DNA of 64,000 nt, taken from NCBI GenBank assembly GCA_022843785.1, contig JALHMZ010000014.1:42006-106005 (forward strand), read 5' to 3'. This DNA comes from Nitrospira sp. Lineage in GTDB: Bacteria > Nitrospirota > Nitrospiria > Nitrospirales > Nitrospiraceae. The notes beneath the pieces are model-generated. The model was not told the DNA's origin. It saw only the letters and a list, made by a program, of their open reading frames with translations, and made no database searches. Numbering within the stretch: the first letter of the stretch is position 1; each line of letters begins with the position of its first letter. Shown piece after piece: positions 8,313-18,336 of the stretch. Position numbers and translations under genes: made by a program.

Positions 8313-8861
8313 CTATCTGACGGGTAGGTCTATCCTGTCCGTATACAGCGGGCGGTCCGCCTCGATCCGGGAAAATACGTCATCCAAAGCCAACCGAAGC
8401 GCCGATTCGATAGGCTCACGGTCCGACGCCGTGATCCATCGCGCCACTGAGCCTGCCGCCGTGTGTTCGGCGAGATACGTTTTGACGAGCCGGTCTCCCT
8501 CGTGTATCTCCCCCTGCAGTCGGATATGGTAGTGGTAGCGCCCTTGCCGATCGGTCAGCGCCAATTTCGTGGTGATGTGGAGCGTGAGATCGGCGGAGTT
8601 GGTGAAGACCGAACTGAATGTTTCCCGACGCCGCGCGTAGCGAATGATTGCCTGGCTTAGATCCTGATGCTGCCAGTCCAGCAGGGTAATTCCGGGCCGA
8701 TGGTCTGCGCCCTCGAGCGCAAGCGGCCCGACTGTTATCTGGAGCGATCTGGGAATCGTCGTGGAAGCGGAACCGGTGGGAAGCGGATTCACATGGATAC
8801 GGTGTACGCATCCGGTCGAAAGGATCAGCAGGAGGGCGAGGATTCCAACGGGCATAGGCAT
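8313..8861 (-). CDS. Putative lipoprotein, 182 aa
   Basis: N-terminus MPMPVGILALLLILSTGC is a short lipoprotein signal with lipobox LSTGC, so the mature protein is probably anchored at Cys18. The remainder has no clear family; its alternation of beta-like segments (ITVGPLAL, LTLHITTKLALTD, YHYHIRLQGEI) resembles small periplasmic/outer-membrane assembly lipoproteins, but that is weak. Another lipoprotein gene lies 62 bp upstream on the same strand. Confidence 0.72.
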   Translation of the reverse strand: MPMPVGILALLLILSTGCVHRIHVNPLPTGSASTTIPRSLQITVGPLALEGADHRPGITLLDWQHQDLSQAIIRYARRRETFSSVFTNSADLTLHITTKLALTDRQGRYHYHIRLQGEIHEGDRLVKTYLAEHTAAGSVARWITASDREPIESALRLALDDVFSRIEADRPLYTDRIDLPVR

Positions 8862-8923
8862 ACCGGCGGCGTCAGGAGATCGTCTTCGAGCAGACGGATA
8901 CCATGATTATCTCGAGTATCAAA

Positions 8924-9415
8924 CTAAGGACTGGTCTGACTGGGGGTTGGGGACACGATCGTCAGGTCTTTCAGCGCTCGCGCAGCCTGTTCCCGGTATC
9001 GCTGTTCCGTCGGATTGGTATAGGTCTCAACCACTCGTTGATAGGTTGCACGGGCTTGGTCGGTTTGTTGATGGATGGCAAAGTACCGACCGAGCGCGAT
9101 CCAGTTTTCCGCCGCTGTTTCCCTGGCCGTTTTCATCAACGCGAACTCCTGTTGGGCATGAGACGTTCCCTGTAGTTGCACGCGCTTCTTGACCGTTTCC
9201 GCCATCTCATCGGCCATGGCTTCGATCTGTTGGTTCTCATGCACGGCGGCCCCTACCCGGTCGGCTTTGAGATGGGCGTAGAACTCCTCCACATGATTTT
9301 TGATGATGTCTGCCCGATGTTGATACGTATCATGCGCACAGCCCGAGAAGGTTAAGGCGACGCTGATGAGTGTGTACGCGGTAAGATTGTTCAGGAGTCG
9401 GGAACGCATCGTCAT
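8924..9415 (-). CDS. Putative lipoprotein, helical, 163 aa
   Basis: The start is chosen at the ATG giving MTMRSRLLNNLTAYTLIS, followed by lipobox FSGC (Cys ~26); longer versions would place the signal peptide internally. The mature part is alpha-helical and includes a TPR-like segment (WIALGRYFAIHQQTDQARAT). Predicted outer-membrane-attached periplasmic protein. No specific function recognised. Probably co-transcribed with the following lipoprotein gene. Confidence 0.72.
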   Translation of the reverse strand: MTMRSRLLNNLTAYTLISVALTFSGCAHDTYQHRADIIKNHVEEFYAHLKADRVGAAVHENQQIEAMADEMAETVKKRVQLQGTSHAQQEFALMKTARETAAENWIALGRYFAIHQQTDQARATYQRVVETYTNPTEQRYREQAARALKDLTIVSPTPSQTSP

Positions 9416-9748
9416 GTCATTCTCGCTAGGCACAGCGCACGGGTAGCAACAGATGCCAAGTCTAACATACTTGCCTGGGGTAACGGTAACAGAGCATGGA
9501 CAGGGCACTGTCCTTGAATTTCTGCCTGCGTGGCGGACGATTGTGCCAGAAACTGAAGTGCGGAGAGTGGATGAAGCAGAAAGTCCGCACCAGATTAATA
9601 TAAATGTCTTGCCGGATAGGGGACAAGAAAAGCCCTTGAACCGGTTATGACGGCTGCGCTATCTTACAGCACTTTCAAACGAGCATAGGACCTTCTCATT
9701 AATTATCAGATTGATCCTGTATTGAACATACACCACGGGGAGGACAAC
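9416..9748. other. Intergenic region between lipoprotein and rubrerythrin genes
   Basis: A 333-bp divergent gap. It is noticeably AT-richer near 9590-9720 (TTAATATAAAT, TTAATTATCAG), where a promoter for rubrerythrin would be expected. No convincing -35/-10 pair or Fur/PerR box could be assigned by eye. A short open frame here (9453-9650) lacks coding character. Confidence 0.5.
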
Positions 9749-10174
9749 ATGAGCAAGAGCTTAAAAGGGACCAAGAGCCACGATAATCTGAAACATGCCT
9801 TTGCCGGCGAATCGCAGGCCAACCGGCGCTATCTCTACTTCGCGCGCCGCGCCGATATCGAGGGCTATCCTGACGTCGGCGGGCTGTTTCGAGACACCTC
9901 GGAGGCCGAAACGGGCCATGCCTTCGGCCACTTGGACTTTCTGAAGGAAGTCGGTGACCCGGCGACCGGTGTTCCGATCGGCAATACCGAAACGAACCTC
10001 AAGTCCGCTATCGAGGGCGAAACCTACGAGTATACCCAGATGTACCCAGGGATGGCGAAGACCGCCCGCGATGAGGGGTTCGCCGAGTTGGCCGAATGGT
10101 TTGAGACGTTGGCGAAAGCCGAGCGTTCGCATGCCAATCGGTTCCAGAAGGGGCTCGATGGTCTGAAGGGGTAG
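9749..10174 (+). CDS. Rubrerythrin (ferritin-like diiron domain only)
   Basis: 141 aa. The start is the ATG with GGGGAGGAC directly upstream. Two helix pairs carry the diiron ligands: [15 protein letters not shown] and [11 protein letters not shown] in the first half, EGETYEY and [10 protein letters not shown] in the second. The C-terminal rubredoxin domain of classical rubrerythrin is missing, so electrons must come from another protein. Expected role: cytosolic H2O2 reduction. It precedes an Fe-S oxidoreductase and a DUF3501 gene, a recurrent association that may provide the electron route; a terminator separates them, so read-through or a separate promoter is needed. Confidence 0.92.
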   Translation: MSKSLKGTKSHDNLKHAFAGESQANRRYLYFARRADIEGYPDVGGLFRDTSEAETGHAFGHLDFLKEVGDPATGVPIGNTETNLKSAIEGETYEYTQMYPGMAKTARDEGFAELAEWFETLAKAERSHANRFQKGLDGLKG

Positions 10175-10198
10175 TCCGGTTCATTGAGATCGATGCGA

Positions 10199-10234
10199 GG
10201 GTGGACTAGGACAACCTGGTCCACCCTTTTTTTT
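10199..10234 (+). terminator. Strong rho-independent terminator after rubrerythrin
   Basis: GGGTGGACTAGG (10199-10210), loop ACAA, CCTGGTCCACCC (10215-10226), then eight T. The 12-bp stem has one G-T pair. It also shows that coding for the next gene cannot begin upstream of it. Confidence 0.93.
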
Positions 10235-10276
10235 CGATCTTGTATTCAGGGGGAATCCCAAGGGACAATACGAGCT

Positions 10277-11560
10277 GTGAACGGCTTGAGTTTGCTTAAC
10301 CCCATCGACGCGACGCGGCTCCAGAAGGAGACGCAGCGGATTTATGAGGTGTGCGACGGTTGCCGCCGTTGTTTCAACCTCTGTCCCTCGTTCAATACGC
10401 TGCTCAACGGCATCGATTCGTACGAAGGCGACGTCGCCAAGCTGACGCAGGCCGATCACCACCGCATTGTCGATGAATGTTACTACTGCAAGCTCTGTTA
10501 CAATCATTGCCCGTACACACCGCCGCATCAGTATGCGTTGGATTTTCCACGTCTGATGATCGCGTGGAAGAAGCATCTGGCGACGACCAGGGGCGTATCC
10601 TGGCGGGACCGGTGGCTGATTAAGACGGACGTGCTTGGCGCGATCGGCAGCGCGCTGGCTCCCCTCATCAACCGGCTGCTCAGGAACCGTGTCGTCCGCC
10701 TGATTGGAGAGGCCATTGCGGGGGTGCATCGGGATCGTCACGTCTTGAATTTTTCATCCGAGACCTTTGCCCGTTGGTGGAGCAGGCGTGGCGGAGCGCA
10801 GGTGGCAGAAGCTGGAGCGCGAAAAGTGGCGCTCTTCGGCAGTTGCCTCGTGAACTACCAAGCATCCGATGTGGGGAAGGCCACGGTTCAGGTGCTGGAG
10901 AAGAACGGCGTCCATGTAGTCATGCCGGAACAGCGTTGTTGCGGCATGCCGTCGTTCGACATCGGCGATACGGCGTCGATTCAACAGGCTGCTGCAGCGA
11001 ATGTCGCATCATTTCTTCCGTGGGTTGAGCGAGGCTATGACATCGTGGTGCCGACAGCCAGCTGCAGTCTCATGTGGAAACGCGAATATCCGGAGGTTGT
11101 CGGCGGGGAGGCCGTGAAGAAGGCCGCGGAACGGACGTTCGATGTATGTGAGTACCTGATGAAGCTACGGCGTGACGGCGTGCTGGCGACGGATTTTCAG
11201 AAAAGCCCGGGCCGCGTCGCGTATCAGATTCCGTGTCATCTCAGAGACCAAAACATCGGCTTCAAGTCAAAAGAGTTGATGGAATGTGCCGGTGCGCAGG
11301 TCGATGTCATCGAAAAATGCTCGGGGCACGACGGCGCATGGTCTGCAAAGACAGAGTTCTTTCCGCTCTCGATGAAAATCGCGGGGAAAGCTGTGCGGGC
11401 GATCGAGCAGGCTCCGGCTGATCTGGTCGCGTCCGATTGCCCGTTGGCCGGATTGCAGTTGGATCAAGCCGGGGCTTCGGCGCACACGGGAGGCAAGGCG
11501 TCCCTCCATCCCATTCAGATCGTTCGTGACGCCTACGGGCTGCCGTCAACCGGATCGTAA
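10277..11560 (+). CDS. GlpC/HdrD-like Fe-S oxidoreductase
   Basis: 427 aa from a GTG start chosen because the upstream in-frame sequence is the rubrerythrin terminator; AAGGGAC lies ~12 nt upstream. Two [4Fe-4S] ferredoxin motifs near the N-terminus: CDGCRRCFNLCP and CYYCKLCYNHCP. The C-terminal half has cysteine-rich CCG-type repeats: PEQRCCGMPSFD in one, and IPCHLR...EKCSGHDG in the other, where the second Cys of CCG is Ser. Soluble, no membrane helix. Such proteins hand electrons between carriers; pairing with rubrerythrin and DUF3501 suggests a peroxide-reduction chain. Substrate not determinable. Confidence 0.87.
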   Translation: MNGLSLLNPIDATRLQKETQRIYEVCDGCRRCFNLCPSFNTLLNGIDSYEGDVAKLTQADHHRIVDECYYCKLCYNHCPYTPPHQYALDFPRLMIAWKKHLATTRGVSWRDRWLIKTDVLGAIGSALAPLINRLLRNRVVRLIGEAIAGVHRDRHVLNFSSETFARWWSRRGGAQVAEAGARKVALFGSCLVNYQASDVGKATVQVLEKNGVHVVMPEQRCCGMPSFDIGDTASIQQAAAANVASFLPWVERGYDIVVPTASCSLMWKREYPEVVGGEAVKKAAERTFDVCEYLMKLRRDGVLATDFQKSPGRVAYQIPCHLRDQNIGFKSKELMECAGAQVDVIEKCSGHDGAWSAKTEFFPLSMKIAGKAVRAIEQAPADLVASDCPLAGLQLDQAGASAHTGGKASLHPIQIVRDAYGLPSTGS

Positions 11561-11596
11561 TTCGTCAAGCATCAATTGTGAAACGCGGGATAGGTG

Positions 11597-12181
11597 ATGA
11601 AGCAACTGATACAGGCAGATCTCTTATCCACGAGCGACTATGAGCGTCAGCGAGAGTCGTTCCGTGCGCGGATCATTGAGTTGAAACGCCGCCGGCGGAT
11701 TGCTCTCGGTCCGTTGATTACGATGGTGTTCGAGAACCGCGACACCTTGCTGTTTCAGATCCAAGAGATGGTTCGGGTCGAGCACATCGTCGAGCCTTCA
11801 AAGATCCAAAATGAGTTAGATGTCTACAATGCACTGTTGCCGGCGGCTGGTGAATTGAGTGCTACCCTCTTGATCGAGATCACCGAGGAAGCCATGATGA
11901 AACATTGGCTTGATCAGTTCATGGGACTCGATCATGGAGAAAAGGTAGCAATCGTGGCCGGGAGTGACCGGGCCTTCGGGGAATTTGAAGGAGGCCACAG
12001 CCACGACACGAAGATCAGCGCGGTGCATTTCGTCAGATTTCGTCCGACCGCGTCCATGCAATCGGCGATTGCCGATCTTCGACAGCCGGTTCTCCTCACG
12101 GCGGATCATGGTGAATACCATGTTCAAACGGCCGTGCCGGGCAGCATGAGAGAGGAATGGCTCTCCGATTTGAGCGCGTAA
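11597..12181 (+). CDS. DUF3501 family protein
   Basis: 194 aa, soluble. The sequence matches the DUF3501 pattern: an N-terminal YERQRESFRARIIELKRRRR region, then VFENRDTLLFQIQEMVRVE and a basic/acidic C-terminal half. The function is unknown, but the gene regularly follows the rubrerythrin / Fe-S oxidoreductase pair. ATG chosen with GGGATAGG upstream; a GTG one codon earlier is also possible. 36 bp after the oxidoreductase stop, same operon. Confidence 0.85.
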   Translation: MKQLIQADLLSTSDYERQRESFRARIIELKRRRRIALGPLITMVFENRDTLLFQIQEMVRVEHIVEPSKIQNELDVYNALLPAAGELSATLLIEITEEAMMKHWLDQFMGLDHGEKVAIVAGSDRAFGEFEGGHSHDTKISAVHFVRFRPTASMQSAIADLRQPVLLTADHGEYHVQTAVPGSMREEWLSDLSA

Positions 12182-12232
12182 GCCTGCCCATCGGAACGTT
12201 GAACGCGGAACATGGAACATGGAACATTGAGC

Positions 12233-12988
12233 ATGGTGGATTCAGTCTTACTGACCAAGCGCATCGAATTTTCCTCGTCCCACCGCTACATCAGGCCGGA
12301 GTGGGATGAGGCGAGGAACCGTTCGGCGTTCGGCCTCTGTTACAACCCTCCTGCCCACGGTCATAATTATCTACTCGAAGTGACCGTCTCCGGCGAGATC
12401 GACCGGCAGACGGGCATGGTCGTCAACCTATTTGATCTGAAGCGGGTTCTGCTCGACGTGATCGAAGAGTTCGATCACAAGAATCTGAATCTCGACATGC
12501 CATATTTCAAAGACCGGATTCCCACATCGGAAAACCTCGCGCTGGTGCTCTGGACAAAGCTGGCGCCTCAGCAGGACATCGGGATGCTCCATACGCTTCG
12601 CTTGTGTGAGGACGAGGATCTCTATGCCGAAGTGACGGCGGCAGCGGGTTTGGATGTTGCAGCCGTGACCCGGCGCTATTCATTCACGGCCATTCAGGAC
12701 GGCAATCAAGGCCGTGAGTGGGATTGTTTCATCACGGTCCGCGGCCCGATCGATCCGACGACCGGAATGGTGACCGATATCGGCGCGCTGGATCGCGTGG
12801 TGCAGGACAACGTGGTGCAGATCTTCGATCGTCAGGACCTTCGCCAGGTATTTGGCGTTCAGCAGGTCACGGGCGGGCAGCTTGCCGAACGGATTTGGAA
12901 CTCGCTCGCTTCCGATATCACGTCCGGCCACCTGGCAAACATCCGTCTGGTCCGGTCACGAGACATCTTCTTCGACTACGCGGGCTGA
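12233..12988 (+). CDS. Double-domain 6-pyruvoyl-tetrahydropterin synthase / QueD-like protein
   Basis: 251 aa from the ATG at 12233; upstream in-frame codons are a GGAACAT-type direct repeat and look non-coding. Residues ~5-130 form a PTPS domain with FSSSHRY, catalytic Cys in CYNPPAHGHNY (Cys-x5-HGH, the eukaryotic PTPS spacing), EFDHKNLN and PTSEN. Residues ~140-251 repeat the fold (RRYSFTAI, GPIDPTTGMVTD) but lack HGH, so this half is probably structural. Likely acts on 7,8-dihydroneopterin triphosphate in pterin or 7-deazaguanine synthesis. Which product is made cannot be decided from sequence. Confidence 0.85.
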   Translation: MVDSVLLTKRIEFSSSHRYIRPEWDEARNRSAFGLCYNPPAHGHNYLLEVTVSGEIDRQTGMVVNLFDLKRVLLDVIEEFDHKNLNLDMPYFKDRIPTSENLALVLWTKLAPQQDIGMLHTLRLCEDEDLYAEVTAAAGLDVAAVTRRYSFTAIQDGNQGREWDCFITVRGPIDPTTGMVTDIGALDRVVQDNVVQIFDRQDLRQVFGVQQVTGGQLAERIWNSLASDITSGHLANIRLVRSRDIFFDYAG

Positions 12989-13118
12989 ATAAGGGTTCAG
13001 CCGGCTGTGTTCCCCATGCCCATCGCATTTTCGTCGAATGGAAGTGGTTCAGTTGAACCAGGATTAGCCTGGCAATGCCATGAAGAGTCGTGCTGAGTCC
13101 AGTCGAGAGCGATTTCTT

Positions 13119-13550
13119 CTACCCCTTTTTGTCTGACAGTTGTTTCTGGCCGAGGGGAGTAAAGCGGGCGGCGTAAGCTTCCTGTTCAGGAAACTTGAGA
13201 AAGATCATGATGCCGGTATCCTGATTGATCGTAAATGCACCGGTCCCCGTCAGGGTATTGTCACCGGATGGCTCCAACTCCACCTGCATTTTGGCCTTCT
13301 CATACCCCTGCTGGATGGTGGCCTTGGCTTTCGCCCCATCAGTGGGGATGGCCTTGTCCGCATGGTCTGTCACGTACAGAACCAGTGCTCCGCTCTTGGC
13401 GACCAGTTCCAGGTGGTACGGCCCCGCGGCAAGCGCTTGCCCGCCGTGAAGCGGCTTCACAACGTCGGCGTGTTTGGCCTTGTGGGCTTCCACCGGCATT
13501 GCGCAGACCAACATTGTGCCAAAGACAAGATGGCATAGCAGACGTTTCAT
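13119..13550 (-). CDS. Exported small protein, paralogue of the next gene upstream
   Basis: 143 aa with signal peptide MKRLLCHLVFGTMLVCAMPVEA. The mature core shares the pattern HGGQ...GPYHLELVAKSG-LVLYVTDHAD with the 13605-14093 gene, showing that the pair is a duplication. His-rich start (HKAKHADVVKPLHGG) hints at metal binding. Periplasmic, unknown function; the pattern recalls domains found in Cu/heavy-metal efflux proteins, but that is only a resemblance. GAGGAGAACC lies just upstream of the ATG. Confidence 0.8.
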   Translation of the reverse strand: MKRLLCHLVFGTMLVCAMPVEAHKAKHADVVKPLHGGQALAAGPYHLELVAKSGALVLYVTDHADKAIPTDGAKAKATIQQGYEKAKMQVELEPSGDNTLTGTGAFTINQDTGIMIFLKFPEQEAYAARFTPLGQKQLSDKKG

Positions 13551-13604
13551 GATCGGTTCTCCTCCAAAGCAGGCTCCATATCGATCAAGGGCGGATATCG
13601 GCCG

Positions 13605-14093
13605 TTAATGTTTCGGCTGGTGGTGGTGATGGTGGTGTTCCCCGCCATCCGTGTGTGACGCCCCCTCCCGGGGCTGCGCACTCGGTTCGGCCTTGGGCTT
13701 GAGCGGCATGAAACGGGCGGAGTGCGCAGCATGATTCGGCAGCTTCATGAAGACGATCACGACGGTATTCGGCATGAGTGAAAAGATGCCGGATCCCTTG
13801 AGCACATTGTCCCCAACCGGGTGCAGATGAACCTGAGTTCTGGTCTGGCCCGTTTCAACGGTGGCTTTGGCCAGGCCGCCGTCCACGTTGATCTTCGTAT
13901 CAGCATGGTCCGTGACGTACACGGTGAGGTCCCCTTCCTTGGCGACCAGTTCCAAATGAAACGGACCGGTCATGCGCAGCTGTCCGCCATGAGGCGCCTC
14001 AACCGATTCGAAGAACTCATCGGTATGCGCCAAGACCGGCGACGACACAGCCAATATCGAGACGACGATCATTCCACCGATCGTTTTGTTCAT
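13605..14093 (-). CDS. Exported protein with C-terminal histidine tail
   Basis: 162 aa; ATG at 14093 chosen because GAGGAG lies 8 nt upstream. Signal peptide MNKTIGGMIVVSILAVSSPVLA. The mature domain parallels the downstream paralogue (HGGQLRMTGPFHLELVAKEG...VYVTDHAD). The last ~15 residues contain HHHHHHQPKH, absent from the paralogue and typical of metal-binding tails. Predicted periplasmic metal-handling protein; the metal is unknown. Its own promoter probably lies at 14094-14242. Confidence 0.8.
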   Translation of the reverse strand: MNKTIGGMIVVSILAVSSPVLAHTDEFFESVEAPHGGQLRMTGPFHLELVAKEGDLTVYVTDHADTKINVDGGLAKATVETGQTRTQVHLHPVGDNVLKGSGIFSLMPNTVVIVFMKLPNHAAHSARFMPLKPKAEPSAQPREGASHTDGGEHHHHHHQPKH

Positions 14094-14242
14094 AGGCAAT
14101 GCTCCTCAAGGAGTTCGAGCGGTATCAGGTTTAGGCTGTCCCGGCGGCCTCGAGTGTCGATTTTGGAATTACCATATCGAGATGTCGCGGCAGATGTCAA
14201 AGGCCGAGAAGGTGTCGGACCGTAGTCGACGGAAGGGCAGAT

Positions 14243-14572
14243 CTATTTCAGTAGATGATCGTTGATCAGTGCGGCGAGTTCGGCGGGTTCGACGACGCCT
14301 TCGCGTGTCAGGAGCAGCTTGCCGTGGGAAAAGAAGTGGGTGGTTGGATACGTCTCGAACGTATGGGCTTTCTTGATCTCGCGGCAGCGGCCTGGCACAT
14401 GCATCTTGGCCTTGCCCACTTTGATAGACGGGAATTGTGCGGCGGTGGCTTCCAGAATCGGGTCGTAGGTGTTGCACGGTTCGCAGGTCGCGAGCCCGTA
14501 CGCCACGACCGCACCGGCGCTGTCGGTGAATTCCTTGTAATTCTCGTCTCTGACGTCGAGAACGGTGCTCAT
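14243..14572 (-). CDS. Thioredoxin-fold protein
   Basis: 109 aa, cytosolic. Thioredoxin-like with redox motif CEPC (~31-34) in GLATCEPCNTYDP and a cis-Pro region TYPTTHFF. CEPC differs from the canonical CGPC, so the redox potential may differ. It lies 83 bp downstream of the peroxiredoxin gene on the same strand and could be its reductant. An inverted repeat separates the two. Confidence 0.85.
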   Translation of the reverse strand: MSTVLDVRDENYKEFTDSAGAVVAYGLATCEPCNTYDPILEATAAQFPSIKVGKAKMHVPGRCREIKKAHTFETYPTTHFFSHGKLLLTREGVVEPAELAALINDHLLK

Positions 14573-14589
14573 AATTGGTCGTCAAGTCA

Positions 14590-14643
14590 AAAGTCCGAAA
14601 GTCAGAAAGCCTTCGACCTGAAGACCTTCGACTTTCGGACTTT
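14590..14643. repeat. 14-bp perfect inverted repeat between prx and trx genes
   Basis: AAAGTCCGAAAGTC (14590-14603) pairs exactly with GACTTTCGGACTTT (14630-14643). The A-rich and T-rich ends could serve as a weak bidirectional terminator or a transcript-processing hairpin; the interior holds another CTTCGACCTGAAG-type partial palindrome. Confidence 0.7.
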
Positions 14644-14655
14644 ATAACAGAGGTT

Positions 14656-15126
14656 TTAGCTCAATTTCGCAAGCGCGCCGAGGATTTCGTTGTCCTCACG
14701 AGCGACCTTGATTTCCTGCACCTTGACGTAGGCTACCTTGCCGTTCTTGTCGACGATTACGGTCGCGCGCTTGGAGCAGTTGAGCGGCTCGAAGTAGAGA
14801 CCGTAGGCCTTGGCAGTCGTCCGATGGACGTCGGACAACAGGCGATGCTTGAGATCAAGTGAGTCAGCCCAAGCTTTGTGCGAGAAGAAACTGTCGCAGC
14901 TGACGCCGAATAGTTCTGCGTTGGCTGATTGGAACTTGGGGAAGTCATCGGTCAAACACTTGTTCTCGCCCTGACACACGGGGCTCCAGTCCAACGGGTA
15001 GAAGCAGAGCACGACATTCTTCTTGCCCTTAAAATCGCTCAACTTCACGTCCTTCTGATCCTGGTCCTTCAAGTTGAAATCCGGCGCGGTATCGCCTGCT
15101 TTAATTTCTGCAGCTACGTCGCTCAT
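14656..15126 (-). CDS. Peroxiredoxin (AhpC/TSA, AhpE-like)
   Basis: 156 aa cytosolic thiol peroxidase. The peroxidatic Cys is C51 in [13 protein letters not shown], the P-x3-(T/S)-x2-C motif, with the usual Thr replaced by Ser. Further Cys occur at ~57, ~76 and ~118 (NCSK), any of which might act as resolving Cys. The thioredoxin-like gene downstream is a plausible partner. The strong site AAGGAGGATCCCAG lies directly before the ATG, suggesting high expression. Confidence 0.9.
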   Translation of the reverse strand: MSDVAAEIKAGDTAPDFNLKDQDQKDVKLSDFKGKKNVVLCFYPLDWSPVCQGENKCLTDDFPKFQSANAELFGVSCDSFFSHKAWADSLDLKHRLLSDVHRTTAKAYGLYFEPLNCSKRATVIVDKNGKVAYVKVQEIKVAREDNEILGALAKLS

Positions 15127-15274
15127 CTGGGATCCTCCTTCATATGGTTGAGAGTCTGACCTATACGCACCATGAGATTAATTTTGTACCGTGCAGCTTG
15201 AAAGATTGTCAACGGGCCGAAAGACCTAGCACTCCAGCCACAGAGTGATAAGCCATTGTATTATAAAAGATTCG

Positions 15275-16024
15275 CTAACTTTGAAGTTGGCGGAATCCCA
15301 TCATGCGACCTGCCGGAGCAGCCGTACGGTAGTTCACGATACGCAGCGTCTGATCCAGCGCAGGAAGGTGGATCGAGGTCCCGACTTTGGGCGATTGCCC
15401 CATACGCAACAGCTCATGGGCCGCTGCGTTCAGAATCTCGTTCGCATCACTCTCCGGAAGTCCTTTACCTTGAAAGAGTTCGATCTCGTCCAATCCAAAT
15501 TTCGCCAGCCCCAACGAGTAAAACCAGACGTGATCGGGCCGAGCGGTGTCGTCTTGTGCGACAGACAGATGATCATCGATCTGAAAGGTTGTCAGGGGGC
15601 GATTCTGCCAATCTGATGGATTGAGGTACGCCTGTGTGGTCACATCATACGCGGTTCCCTGTGTCAGGAGAGTCAGACAGCGGGCCAGCCGGGCGCCAAG
15701 CAGAACCGCATCCGGCATATCTCGCGGGGGTGCGACGGAAGGCGCGATGGCGCCCATCAGGGGGTGTTCCCAGGCCAGTTGTTTCATGATCTCGGCAACG
15801 TGGCTCGCCGGTAACGGCATCACGACATGGGCTGACCAGGGGCCGTGTGTGGCTTGCCAGGATTCGGGCGAGCCCGCTTCATGGCGAATGGACAATGGTC
15901 CGCCGTACTCACGTTCGTACTGCATCACAAGTTCGTCTGTGGACGGAGCCGTGCCGCGATAGCCGATGAAGTAGAGGGGCGGGCGCTTGGCGGACGGCTT
16001 GGGGGTCTTCTTGCGAATTCTCAT
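15275..16024 (-). CDS. Conserved hypothetical protein, 249 aa
   Basis: Soluble protein with a basic N-terminal tail (MRIRKKTPKPSAKRPP). The central and C-terminal parts (HVWFYSLGLAKFGLDEIEL, then ANEILNAAAHELL) recall DUF4261-type proteins, but I am not sure of the family. No catalytic motif seen. It stands alone between the peroxiredoxin promoter region and a palindromic repeat. Confidence 0.7.
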   Translation of the reverse strand: MRIRKKTPKPSAKRPPLYFIGYRGTAPSTDELVMQYEREYGGPLSIRHEAGSPESWQATHGPWSAHVVMPLPASHVAEIMKQLAWEHPLMGAIAPSVAPPRDMPDAVLLGARLARCLTLLTQGTAYDVTTQAYLNPSDWQNRPLTTFQIDDHLSVAQDDTARPDHVWFYSLGLAKFGLDEIELFQGKGLPESDANEILNAAAHELLRMGQSPKVGTSIHLPALDQTLRIVNYRTAAPAGRMMGFRQLQS

Positions 16025-16053
16025 CTCAGAGTCCGTATCTTGTTAAATGCCGG

Positions 16054-16135
16054 GAAGAGCACGTAGCGTATGGCGTGTGGCACGAACGAATTCTGGGAGC
16101 TGCTTGTGCTATACGCTATAGGCCATATGCTCTTC
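16054..16135. repeat. Palindromic intergenic element, copy 2
   Basis: GAAGAGCA (16054-16061) pairs with TGCTCTTC (16128-16135); inside are GCGTATGGC (16066-16074) and GCCATATGC (16122-16130). The same words occur in the element at 1321-1403, including the 13-mer GCCATATGCTCTT. Located in the 119-bp gap downstream of typA. Confidence 0.5.
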
Positions 16136-16143
16136 GCGCGTGA

Positions 16144-18000
<1,857 letters not shown>

Positions 18001-18336
18001 AGTAACGGTACTTTCTTGGATGACAAAAAAGACGCCCACTAGTGAGGCGCAAACCAGGCAGTATACTCGAACTGCATTCTCTTGCACAAGCCTGCAACTC
18101 AGCTCATAAAGGATTTGTGGATCTATGGCGGGTCTGAGTGGTGGAACCTCGGGATCAAGGAACGTGCTTTTGAGACAGGCATGTCGGATTGCAAGCGGCT
18201 GGGGATTGATGGGGGGTATACCAAAGATCAATTGGTATCCAGAAGACGAGAGAATTGGAGTTTTCGGGGACAACCGGACCGATGACTTGTACAATTCTCA
18301 AGCCGAATCCAAATGGGAAGCACAGGCCAGCACAAA
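18001..18336. other. Divergent intergenic region upstream of typA
   Basis: 336 bp with no gene seen. It should contain the typA promoter (leftward) and that of the secreted protein (rightward). No clear promoter, repeat or RNA structure was identified by eye. Confidence 0.45.

Noticed and set aside
9453..9650. 65-aa frame upstream of rubrerythrin
   Set aside because: Antisense to the lipoprotein 5' end and crosses the AT-rich promoter-like zone; no coding character.
9690..9730. Possible Fur/PerR box before rubrerythrin
   Set aside because: AT-rich but the match to a dyad consensus is too poor to call.
10184..10276. Upstream ATG extension of the Fe-S oxidoreductase
   Set aside because: The extension would translate through a textbook terminator hairpin with a T-run.
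12190..12232. GGAACAT direct repeats before the PTPS-like gene as a regulatory array
   Set aside because: Only two to three short imperfect units; too little to claim a repeat element or operator.
18001..18294. 98-residue N-terminal extension of TypA
   Set aside because: TypA family members start at MSTVRAP-like positions; upstream residues have no family similarity.
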